DNA of 64,000 bases, taken from contig NC_088311.1 of NCBI RefSeq assembly GCF_910592395.1, positions 11,596,501 to 11,660,500 of the forward strand. The letters are read 5' to 3'. The first letter of the stretch is position 1; each line of letters opens with the position of its first letter. Position numbers and translations under genes: made by a program. The notes under the pieces were generated by a model that was given only the letters and a program-made list of their open reading frames with translations, did no database searches and had not been told where the DNA came from. This document shows, in pieces, positions 22,416 to 31,684 of the stretch. This DNA is from Lineus longissimus. Taxonomy: Eukaryota; Nemertea; Pilidiophora; Heteronemertea; Lineidae.

Positions 22416-22915
22416 TGTTATCGTTGTCTACCTATTGTTCAAGGGACACTTTTTCTTAACGACCCTGTAGGCAGAATGACTGTCACCAATTACAATTACA
22501 ATTACAATAACTTTATTAACGTACTATAACTACAGCAAGTTACCAGTCTAGCAGCTGTTGAAAATTCATCTGACTTTTTTTGGATGAACTTTCATCCTGA
22601 AGTGTTATTTTCGTCAGATGAATTTTCGTCAGGCTTAGAGAGTGTTAATTTCTAAACAACTCATTTGGGTGAACTTTCTGATCATTTCACTGCCAACACG
22701 ACCAATAGGTCAGTAGTTTGAGATTTGTCATATAGTTTATTTTTAATTTTTGAATTTTCATTGTTGAAATAAAAATATTGTTTATGTTTCAACTTGAGTC
22801 TGAACTTCTAATTTCCCAAAAAATAGTCTATAGAAAGCCAATCCTACATGAAGAGTCTGAGAGTTGATGATGTGGCTCTTATTGGTCCTTTATTGGTCCC
22901 CCTTGTAAATCGTCA
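22416..22915. other. Convergent 3' regions of the two Harbinger genes
   Basis: Holds a short (CAATTA)n run near 22485-22510 and closely spaced poly(A) signals for both strands: AATAAA at 22768-22773 on + and its complement at 22736-22741 for the minus gene. The two transcripts therefore probably overlap slightly or end back to back. Confidence 0.55.
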
Positions 22916-23905
22916 TTAGTTCCCAATGTAATCCTGAAGTGATGGAGCCTCCATTTCAAAATAGGAGCCGGTCTGTGATCCGTATAGGCAAGTGTGAAAA
23001 TTGGTCAGAAGCCCTGCCACTAAGTAATACTTGGCAACAGGCTGAAGGAAGACCTTTAAATTCTTTTTAAAGTCAACAAAGGCCCAATATTTCAGAATTT
23101 TTCCAAATGTCCATTCCACCGAAGTGCGCACACCAGACATTGCGGAATTGAAGTCTTCTTGTTGCTGAGTGAGAACAGCTGCTCCTTCTCTGAGAACGGG
23201 GAAATTAACCAAGGGCGGTTTGGGTAAGCTGGATCTCCGTATATGTAGAAGTTGTCTCCTGTTGCCGTTCGGGGCAACTGGTCGAGCTGGCGAAGAAGAC
23301 CACTTTCCCTCAAAATACCGGAGTCATGTCTGCGTCCTTCAGCCGGCCCCCACAGATTCGCGATTAGTCCATTAGGAAGCGTCAATGATTGAAATTTAAT
23401 CGCATGTACCCTCTTGTGCCCATTGAATACCACTCTTTGAAGACGAATTGGTCGGCATATCGGCCTTACAGTCCCGTCTATGAAGCCGAAGCAGTTCTCT
23501 AGAGGGGCACCAAGGCCATGAATCGCATCAGCGTAGGAGCGAAGATGGTTGGCATCCATCCACGGCTGATCAACCGGATTTAAAAGATGACCATGCCTTC
23601 TGTAAATGAAGTCGACCGTCTCGTTTATGGCAAGTGATAGCACTGAGGTGGGTCGGCCAAACAATTCTTCCATATCAGTCAGACGGTTAGGGTATGAAAA
23701 GCGCCTGAGTGTCATGCAGAGAGCATCCTCTGCCCGTACTACAGACCGGTTTCTGCAAATTATCACCGGTCGCAAGTCGAGCACAGAGACAAGATCTCTT
23801 ATCTCATCCTTTCCAAATCTAAATTTGTCCAACCATTGCGCCTCGTTCAGTGAGTCAAGATCAAATCGGCTCCAGTTGAGGTCAAACGTCGGCTGTTTTG
23901 GTGAA
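22916..23905 (-). pseudogene. HARBI1-like Harbinger transposase with frameshifts
   Basis: The minus strand encodes the DDE nuclease of PIF/Harbinger. An N-terminal stretch DLNWSRFDLDSLNEAQW is followed by the conserved PNRLTDMEELFGRP region, the first catalytic Asp in FIDGTVRPICRP, the second in YGDPAYP, and the Glu in VEWTFGKI. TAA ends the last part at 22916. The frame changes between the second Asp and the Glu, near 23205, where two extra bases (TC in a TTCTC run) break the reading. A further upstream break near 23890 separates a possible N-terminus (MENELLHQ). All three catalytic residues survive, so the gene died recently, or the breaks are assembly errors. Confidence 0.9.
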
Positions 23906-23949
23906 GTAGCTCATTCTCCATTACAAAATCCAATAAATCTTCGTCGTCG

Positions 23950-24366
23950 AATACTTGACTTGCCAAACTCAGAAATGCAGCGCCACTTGCGGACAAAGAT
24001 AGAACAACTCGACATTTTTTTCACCGGTTTTCGCTGCGCATGCGTACAAGCCATCCGGAAACTAATAATGGCGGCAATCTGAACTTGTTTTTGAGAGTTC
24101 AAAAAGTTCTTTAAGGCTCATGATTTAAGATAATTTAGCAATCTGATAACTATTACGTGTTAAGAAACAGACGTACCACAGTTATAACCAGTTTACCTGT
24201 GTGAATTTGCTTTCACTGCGTGTAGAACAGTTGTTGTTCTCGTCCGTCGCCGCGAAAGATGACGGCTGGTACGCATGCGCAGCGAAAACCGGTGAAAAAA
24301 ATGTCGAGTTGTTCTATCTTTGTCCGCGAGTGGCGCTGCATTTCTGAGTTTGGCAAGTCAAGTATT
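23950..24366. repeat. ~100-bp near-perfect inverted repeat beside the transposase start
   Basis: 23950-24049 and 24268-24366 are reverse complements with only one or two differences. Both contain GCGCATGCGTAC-type and ACCGGTGAAAAAAATGTCG sequence. The spacer is about 218 bp. It sits between the transposase 5' end and the right Harbinger terminus and may duplicate the transposase promoter or a subterminal binding region. Confidence 0.8.
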
Positions 24367-24570
24367 GTATGGCCAGGTCCATCAAAATTCGCGCCGTTCC
24401 TCCCGTTGCCATGCTTGCGTCTATGGCGCTGCCATCTAGCGGAATTATAAAGAACTGCGTTTCTCGGGCGCCGGACTGCGAAAGTAGATTCGTGAGTTGG
24501 TGTGCCGGGAACGGGAACGAGAATAATTCTCGGTTGCGCGGTTCTCGGAACGGGATAGCGAAATGTCTCT

Positions 24571-24700
24571 ATTATCTCGGCGGGACGACTTAGTAAGTCA
24601 GGGGACGACTTAGTAAGTCGGGGGGACGACTTATTATCTCGGGGGGGGGGGGGGACGACTTATTAAGTCGGGGGGACGACTTATGAAAGCGAGGGCGAGG
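24571..24700 (-). repeat. Left arm of 21-bp tandem repeats, foldback element
   Basis: Copies of GGGGGACGACTTAGTAAGTC, several imperfect, with one copy containing a run of 14 G (24641-24654). They are inverted relative to the array at 25755-26040. Confidence 0.85.
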
Positions 24701-25740
24701 CCTGGCTGTGACTGTCTCATCTCTCTCACCATGTAGACAACTTGGCAGAGCAGCCGAGACTAATTTGGCCTGGCTGTGACTGTCTCATCACTCTCATCAT
24801 GTTGTCAACACGGTGGAGCAACCAGGACTGATTCGGCCTGGCTGTGACTTCCTCATCTCTCTCATCATGTTGTCAACATGGTGGAGCAGCCAAGACTGAT
24901 TTGGCCTGGCTGTGACTGTCTCATCTCTCTCGCCATATCAATAACTAGGCAGTGCGGCAAAGACTGATGCGGCCTGGCTGTGACTGTCTCATCACTCTCA
25001 CCATGTTGACAACTTAATAATAATATTGCCTTACTGCCTTTTTCATGAATCAATTTTGAGCATTATGTTTACAACGTAGTTGACAATAATTATAGTGAGA
25101 GAGATGAGACAGTCACAGCCAGGCCGAATCAGTCTTGGCTGTCCTGCCAAGTTGTCAACATGGTGAGAGAGATGAGGAAGTCACAGCCAGGCCGAATCAG
25201 TCCAGGCTGCTCCACAGTGTTGACAACATGATGAGAGAGATGAGGAAGTCACAGTCAGGCCGAATCAGTCCTGGCTGCTCCACCGTGTTGACAACATGAT
25301 GAGAGTGATGAGACAGTCCAACCAGGCCGCATCAGTCTTCGCCGCACTGCCTAGTTATTGATATGGCGAGAGAGATGAGACAGTCACAGCCAGACCAAAT
25401 CAGTCTTGGCTGCTCTGCCAAGTTGTCAACATGGTGAGAGAGATGAGGAAGTCACAACCAGGCCGAATCAGTCTTGGCTGCTCCACAGTGTTGACAACAT
25501 GATGAGAGAGATGAGGAAGTCACAGCCAGGCCGAATCAGTCCTGGCTGCTCCACCGGTCTGACAACATGATGAGAGTGATGAGACAGTCACAGCCAGGCC
25601 AAATCAGTCTTGGCTGCTCTGCCAAGTTGTCAACATGATGAGAGAGATGAGACAGTCACAGCCAGGCCAAATCAGTCTTGGCTGCTCTGCCAAGTTGTCT
25701 ACATGGTGAGAGAGATGAGACAGTCACAGCCAGGTCTCGC
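24701..25740. repeat. Inner palindromic arms of ~68-bp tandem repeats
   Basis: About 4-5 units reading GGCCTGGCTGTGACTGTCTC (24701-25015) face about 9-10 inverted units reading GAGACAGTCACAGCCAGGCC (25095-25740), separated by a short AT-rich centre. The right arm is twice as long as the left, so unit number changes independently in each arm. Confidence 0.9.
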
Positions 25741-25751
25741 CCTCGCTTTCA

Positions 25752-26040
25752 TAGGTCGTCCCCCCGACTTAATAAGTCGTCCCCCCGACTTAATAAGTCG
25801 TCCCCCCGAGATAATAAGTCGTCCCCCCGACTTACTAAGTCGTCCCCCCGACTTACTAAGTCGTCCCCCTGACATAATAAGTCATCCCCCCGAGATAATA
25901 AGTCGTCCCCCCGACTTACTAAGTCGTCCCCCCGACTTAATAAGTCGTCCCCCCGAGATAATAGGTCGTCCCCCCGACTTACTAAGTCGTCCCCCCGACT
26001 TACTAAGTCGTCCCCCCGACATAATAAGTCGTTCCGCCGA
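25752..26040 (+). repeat. Right arm: ~13 copies of a 21-bp repeat
   Basis: The unit is CGTCCCCCCGACTTAMTAAGT, and each unit contains a small dyad (CGACTTAATAAGTCG). Variants CGAGATAATAAGT and CGACATAATAAGT are interspersed. Because 21 is a multiple of three, all frames stay open and give spurious repetitive ORFs on both strands. Confidence 0.9.
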
Positions 26041-26199
26041 TAATTTTTTTTTCGATGTCCTTTCCCAGCCACCGTACAATTTTCTTGTCGAGGCAAATAA
26101 TTCTATATAATTTTATCATCATTAGCTTATTTATTATCCGGGTCCATTAAGTAATATCATGCTGTCAATTGATTTGTGATCGCATTAAAGCTTGCAGCA

Positions 26200-26270
26200 C
26201 ACTAGCCGCCAACTTTGGCGACAACAAGCGTTCGGCTGACGCCTCTCGACGCCAAAGTTGGCGGCCAGTG
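26200..26270. repeat. Short hairpin with 21-nt arms
   Basis: CACTAGCCGCCAACTTTGGC... pairs with the arm at 26250-26270 with one mismatch across a 29-nt loop. It may be the remnant of a tiny MITE or a structured element. No clear target duplication is seen. Confidence 0.6.
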
Positions 26271-26642
26271 GATCCCGGTCAGAGCACACCTGCCCAGAAT
26301 TGGAGTCGGACGCTTATGTGGATGTTCTATATTTCACGTTGAGTTCTGAGTAAAAGGCAGTTGTAGAGTTCCTTAGTTAGCTCTGAAGTTGTTTAAATCA
26401 ATCATGTTTGCGTCCCAACCGACATTTAGGACCCATTTTTACAAAGGCCTGCCCATATTTGTTCTTCGAAAGAAAAACATAGATCGTCAATCTACGTCCG
26501 GAAAACGATTTTCGGACAAAAAAGTAAACAACCAACTGGTAAACTTCGAAAATCTACTTCAAGTAGTCAAGAAAACCAACTGAAAACTAGGCAGACACCG
26601 AAAGACGTTTGAATTGTCAATGGCAGCAATCACTGGGCACTT
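26271..26642. other. No supported gene
   Basis: Non-coding. A 64-codon open frame (26389-26583) has no recognisable domain. Confidence 0.3.
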
Positions 26643-26933
26643 TTAAAGACCAGAGATAGTCAGAAAATTCAGCAAATCTCCAACGTAGCCTACCACTTCC
26701 GAATCCTCTATTCGCAAACGCCAAAATTCTTCCTGATCATCATCGGAGACCTCCCCCTCATCACTCCCGGATTCCTCGCCTGAATCTTCTTCGACCGGCT
26801 CAAATTGATATCCAAGGATGACCCCATGAATTCCTGCACCATCTCCATTTTCAGATGAAGCAAATGACGAAGCATCCGAACTATAATCGCTAATTGAATC
26901 TACGATGTCGCTAGAACTGCTGTATCCATCCAT
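26643..26933 (-). CDS. Possible first exon of a P2X7-C-terminal-like (GYxFEP) protein
   Basis: A 96-codon minus frame starts at an ATG (MDGYSSSSDIVDSISDYSS). It is Ser/Asp/Glu-rich and contains GYQFEPVEEDS followed by an acidic run and RLRIEDSE. The GYxFEP motif, then acidic residues, then an R-L-x(n)-D/E-S-E segment resembles the N-terminal part of invertebrate proteins that carry the P2X7 intracellular C-terminal zinc domain. A possible donor GTG|GTAGGC falls right after DSEV, where the Cys-rich domain would begin in the next exon. I did not find that exon. The frame otherwise reads to a stop at 26643. The family call is tentative. Confidence 0.35.
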   Translation of the reverse strand: MDGYSSSSDIVDSISDYSSDASSFASSENGDGAGIHGVILGYQFEPVEEDSGEESGSDEGEVSDDDQEEFWRLRIEDSEVVGYVGDLLNFLTISGL

Positions 26934-29623
26934 GTTTGTTTTGTGTTTGAATGCAAGTTGGGCACATCTTAATACGTCATCGCCTGTAGATGGCGCTGGC
27001 GATCAGTTTCGGGATGCCATTTTAATGGGTTTAGCAGAAGACGCAAAATTACTGAACAAACTTGGCCATAATTAATTATTGAGGTCTTCAATTAAGAAAA
27101 CGAACGTTTTATTGATATAATATTACCTTAACCTGAACGAAAATGCAAAGTCATGGTGCTTCAAAGTGGTATCTCTTTAAGTTCTCCAGGTGTGCTCAAA
27201 AAGATAGTTCTGTAAGTTCTGTAGGTGTGCTCTTGAGAAGAGAGTTCTGTCAGTTCTGCCAGATCTCTTAGATCTTCGCATTTTATACAGATTTTGATTC
27301 TGTCTTGCATCAGAAAATGCTAGTTTTAGCATCATCCTGAAGCTTGATTTCACACAAATCGCAAATATTGCATCAGCATTTGTTCAATATAGGAGGGGTT
27401 TTCCTATTTCAGCACTTTGCATCAACAATCTGCATATTTGTGGGTCAAGACATGAATCAGGTGTAGCCATTTCATCAGAATCACGAACCTTGCATCAGAA
27501 AATCATGCTCAAGGCAGGTGTGAATCACCCTGTCCTGACCATTGCATCAGCCAACAGTAATTTTCCATGCGCACTGCTGGCCGTCCGCGCCGGCCAGGTC
27601 GGCGGAAGATCCATTCTTCAGTATTCAACATTTCGACTTTGGGAAACAACTGATGGCGGCGTATCGGAATTCAAGGAAACACTCGATTTTAAGATACCTT
27701 CACCCTTGTACCACTGCATCATAGGTCTCATGAAACATTTAAAGTACCAGTGAACCTCATGAAATGCGTCATTTAAAGGGAGACTATAGGCGGAAACTAG
27801 GAGGTAAATTTGAAGTCTAAAAAGACTTAGGTTGTGTTTTATTCAGCGGTAGGTATAAAGTTTCGATAGTGAGACTGAAAAGGCCCTACCGTCAACTTCG
27901 TGTACCGTAACTTATTCTGACCTACCATGCTTTTGGTGATAGTTTCCTTTAAAAAGTCAAGTGATGGCCAGTTCAGTGGGTCCGAGCACGCCTGTCAAAG
28001 AGACAGAGGGTGCACATTGGGTCAGAAACTGTTGCTCACAAGGACGATCTCTGTCGTCAAATAAATTATCTTTGAGTAGCCGAAATCAACTTGTCTTACG
28101 TCATTTACAATCAGGCCTATAATGGCTTTGGTCACATCCTTTTGCACTGCCACGCATGGAACCTATGAAGAGTGTTTACTTCAACTTATGAAATGATTGT
28201 CATTTCTGATCTAATATTCACTGGAAGGACAGGACCTACCTTGCTCTAAGTGGCATACCTGAAGGCACCCACCCTCTTCCTTCCGCTGCCTTCTTTTGGA
28301 GTGCTGTAACTGTGATAATCGCAGGTTTTCTTTGGGCATTGACTTGCAGTTGCTCTGCCTCTGGTCAGTGGAATATTGGGCTCATTTTCCCCTTGGCATT
28401 GTAGCGATTTTCACATCGGGACTCTGTTACTTTTAGGTCTTTCTAGGGGGGGGGGGGGGGGTTATACCGGGTCCTAATTGAGGCATTCCCAAGTTTTCAT
28501 TGGTGCATCCCCATGGTACAGGACTGAATACCCTGCCGTGAGATGGCCGTCTAATAGACATCGTTGTATAGAAACGGGGTGGCACGGCAGAATCCTGTGT
28601 CGCGACACGGAGATCGCCAAATAATGAAATGTAAGCTCAGTACTATAAGGATGTTCACCAACTATCGCCTTCGCAACGACAAGTGAGTAAATCCGTGACT
28701 CGTGACCTTACGTTAGTCCGTTAGGGCACGCCACAAAGCTTGTAGGTAATAATATCAACGAAGTCGATGTATAAAATATCCCGGGATTTGTTTAATAGCT
28801 GCTCATGCGCACAATCGATATCATTCATGGAAACATAGTATCATATATATAAAATGTTGATGACGACGACGGTAAAACGGATGAGGAGGCGACATGTAAG
28901 TTCAGTTTTCAGTTAAACTAAAAACAATAGAGAGATTATGATAAACTCCTAATGAGTATCTTAAATCTTAAACACAAGACGGTTCTTTCATGAATTATTT
29001 GAGAACCAATTTCTCACATAAATTTGTCAGGAAAATTTACCAAAATGGCGGTTATTGCGCCTTCATTCATGCGAAACGAGATCGACGTCACGCAAAGTAT
29101 TTCTAACTTGAAATAATTCTTTTGGCGACTTTCTGCTAAAAATGACGTAGATGACCAAAATAGATGATTCAACTACTGGTTGCGAAAGATTCAGCCAAAA
29201 TCCTCCATAAAGAAGTATTTACAAACGGAATTTGTACCGGCAATAGACCCGTAAACAATACGACAAAAACGGGTTACGCGGTTTCGCTAAACTGAGACGA
29301 TATTTAAATCAGTGGTACAATTTCTTGCAGAAAATAATTCTCTTACCGATTCACTACTCGAATTTACATACATATGATAAAATAAGGTTTCATCGTTAAA
29401 ATAATGGAGTTTCAAGAAGAAATGTTGGTTCAGAATTATTCTAGATGTAGATTAGTATCGCAGTTTGGCCCAAAAAGTTGGTATAATTTTGCACATAAAG
29501 ACAGCGTGCGGAATGGCCGAACTCCGTAATCAAAGTCGCAACAAAACGCTCCTTGAACCAACCAAATAGTCGTTTTCTCCGAATTTTAACCCAAAACGTG
29601 AGTAAATCTAGGTTTTAGAGAGT
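26934..29623. other. No supported gene; short repeats and a G16 tract
   Basis: Two tandem copies of an AAGTTCTSYAGGTGTGCTC unit lie near 27179-27260. TTGCATCA recurs about five times between 27300 and 27560. A run of 16 G lies at 28446-28461, and a perfect GTGTCGCGACAC palindrome near 28596. No exons are supportable. Confidence 0.35.
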
Positions 29624-30121
29624 TTGAACGGTTATATATTCGTCACACGACAGCTCGGGACCGGTTTTACATTAAATGCAGACGACGGAAAACGCCATAA
29701 GAATTCGAAGGTTTCGCAAATAATTCTGAGTATCAAGAATTTGATTGTTCGATTAAATGGAACACATATCGAATTTTTCGATTCTAAAGTTTTAGAAGAA
29801 TTCACAAAGTTAAAAGTACCATGTGAACTCGAAATCTGGGTGCGAAACCCAGTGTCGTCACCCAACAGACATACGCCATGTGCGAATACGAGGTGAAAGT
29901 CGCTCTGTAAGATTGTTCACAAACGGTTTAAAGTGTGTCCATTTTCACGGATAAAATGTCACATGAAAGGTAGGATTTGCGAAAGGTGCTACCCAAAATC
30001 ACTTTTACCAAGCTACATGAACATTGACAGAGATGAGAGTCAGTTCCGAGTGATTTTCTGGGATAGGAAAAATAACAGGGAGACGTCAGCGCCATGTTGG
30101 CTGTTCACGAAACATGTGTAG
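29624..30121 (+). other. Two unassigned open stretches
   Basis: Adjacent plus-strand frames of 90 (29624-29896) and 62 codons (29933-30121) contain several Cys but no motif I recognise, and both start at non-ATG codons. They could be exons or decayed transposon sequence. Confidence 0.2.
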
Positions 30122-30604
30122 GTGGCATCCTAAGAAAAACTAAAAAAAAAATACGGCAAATGTGGTCTACCTCCACGATTTATCGTGAAACAATATACAA
30201 ATGCCGAGAGATTATGAATTTTGAGGGATGAGATAAACGCAACTTGATATATTGATGAAAATGTACTCCGAAGTCGACTCTGACATCTGTCAAAACGCAA
30301 TAGAATAACATGTATAGACACAGTACACCATGTACACGGCAAACTACACACAAGGTGTACACGAAACTTTGAAATTGCACAATTGAAATAGGGGAGGGGC
30401 TGTGATTTTGACGTAAATGGTGGTAAATACGAATCTGACATACAAGGTTCCATTCAAATGGAATTACAAGACACACAGCCAGGAATATTCTACAAAATTT
30501 ACTTAAAAAGGTGATATATTCTAGCGTGTGGAAAATCATGTCACACCCTTTGGGATGACCTTCAAAATTTCGAGAGGGAGTCGGGAGGCTGACAGGTGGG
30601 GCTA

Positions 30605-31675
30605 GGTAGTTGATAAAGCTTGGAATCAGTGAAACCATGTAACCAGTGATAAACCTTGGAATAGTCAGTACTAAACCGTGGAATCACTGTGCAAGTACCG
30701 CGTGAAATCGGGTGCTTTCCTTCCACGATTTATACCCTTCCAACTGCCAATCTCGTCCCAGCTGACTTTGTTGATAGCAATTTGCCAGTAGTTCCAGAAA
30801 CCACCTTTTTGCGGAGGATGACGTCATCATGGAATGCATTTGAAATGCGTTGTTGTCGTTAAAAAACAAACTTATATTCATGACGGGCCGCAATTGCAAA
30901 TATCTATAATGATTTCTTTTCAATGAAAGCAAAAGAAAGGTTTTGTGATTGTTTTGTATTCTATATACTAAAATAAAACGTATTAGAAGAATCATTTTGT
31001 ATATATAATGCTGATTAAGCTTGGTAGATAGGACAAACATGTACACGGGAATCACTAAAAAAATGTGTCCGCTTAGAACTGTTGACGTATCACGAAAGTA
31101 TCTCTACATCCCTCGATGTGTACATGAAAATGTACGAAATCGCTCATCGTGAAGGAATTCGTTCTCATTTTTCATCTCCAAACCCGGCTAAAACCTTCGG
31201 TAACAAATCTTCTTATACGTTTCTTGTCATGTTTAAGATGATGTACGAATCAGTGCCAGGCGGTACTGCATGATGTAGTCAATCTTCTCTGTATCACCCT
31301 GTATGATCACACCGCTCCGTAGTTTAAATAGGCCCCGTGTGGTGGCGTAGTAAGCGGAGCGCTGATTGGTCCATATCATGGGTGTGTGGTGGGCGTGTCG
31401 TGACGTGCATGCCCATATTTGGGAGATCAGCAATGTACACTGGAGGCGAGGTATGACTGGGTTGTTCTAAAATATAGATTGTTGAATCGGATATGCTGAT
31501 TTCTGAACTACCATCAAATTCCGATCTGATCATGTAAAAATAAGCTCCAAATATTGATTCGTAACCACCTTAGGTTCCAATGGCATTATTTCATGTTTTT
31601 ATGCATTTTTAGGACTGATTCCAAGGTTTATCATTGGTTTCAAGGTTTCACTGATTCCAAGCTTTATCAACTACC
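30605..31675. mobile_element. Non-autonomous Mutator-like element with perfect 9-bp duplication
   Basis: The terminal inverted repeats start GGTAGTTGATAAAGCTTGGA and extend about 65 bp as two or three degenerate subrepeats of GATAAACCTTGGAATCAGTG. GTGGGGCTA lies directly outside both ends (30596-30604 and 31676-31684), an exact 9-bp duplication as made by Mutator-superfamily transposases. The interior of about 0.9 kb has no transposase and contains a promoter-like stretch on the minus strand, so it may hold captured host DNA. Confidence 0.88.
31323..31371 (-). promoter_or_regulatory. Promoter-like CCAAT and TATA pair inside the 30605-31675 element
   Basis: Read on minus, GGACCAATCAGCGC is followed about 40 bp later by CCTATTTAAACTACGG. 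The spacing and order are those of a CCAAT box and a TATA box of a polymerase II promoter. No clear ORF follows (only a 12-codon ATG frame), so its target is unknown. Confidence 0.35.
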
Positions 31676-31684
31676 GTGGGGCTA

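Larger units (their letters stand above)
13252..24570. mobile_element. PIF/Harbinger transposon carrying Myb-like and HARBI1-like genes
   Basis: The termini are imperfect inverted repeats: GGTGACCTTTCGCTATCCCG inward from 13252, and AGAGACATTTCGCTATCCCG inward from 24570 on the minus strand. Both sides are flanked by halves of one foldback repeat unit with an apparent 3-bp overlap (AAT/ATT), as expected from the 3-bp target duplications of this superfamily. The cargo is the classic Harbinger pair, an HTH/Myb-type DNA-binding protein and a DDE nuclease, here convergent with poly(A) signals at 22768-22773 (+) and 22736-22741 (-). Subtracting the BEL/Pao insertion leaves about 4.15 kb, a normal size. 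Confidence 0.85.
13182..26076. mobile_element. Foldback DNA transposon split by a nested Harbinger insertion (hAT-like?)
   Basis: The left end (13182-13251) and the right end (read on minus from 26076) share GGTGGCTGGGAAAGGACATC, an A-rich stretch, then ATTATCGGCGGRACGRCTTA. The left copy stops at 13251, and its continuation (ATTATCTCGG then 21-bp repeats) resumes at 24571, so an 11.3-kb block was inserted. Without that block the element is about 1.58 kb. CAATTTT lies at 13174-13180 and 26077-26083, close to an 8-bp duplication (7 of 8), and the left end reads CAGTGGCTGGG. Both would suit a non-autonomous hAT element, but the two termini differ slightly and the superfamily is inference. Confidence 0.75.

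Noticed and set aside
25610-26110. Long repetitive open frames on both strands (SRPPDLI-type heptapeptides)
   Set aside because: They exist only because the repeat unit is 21 bp, a multiple of three. Both strands are open and no gene features are present.
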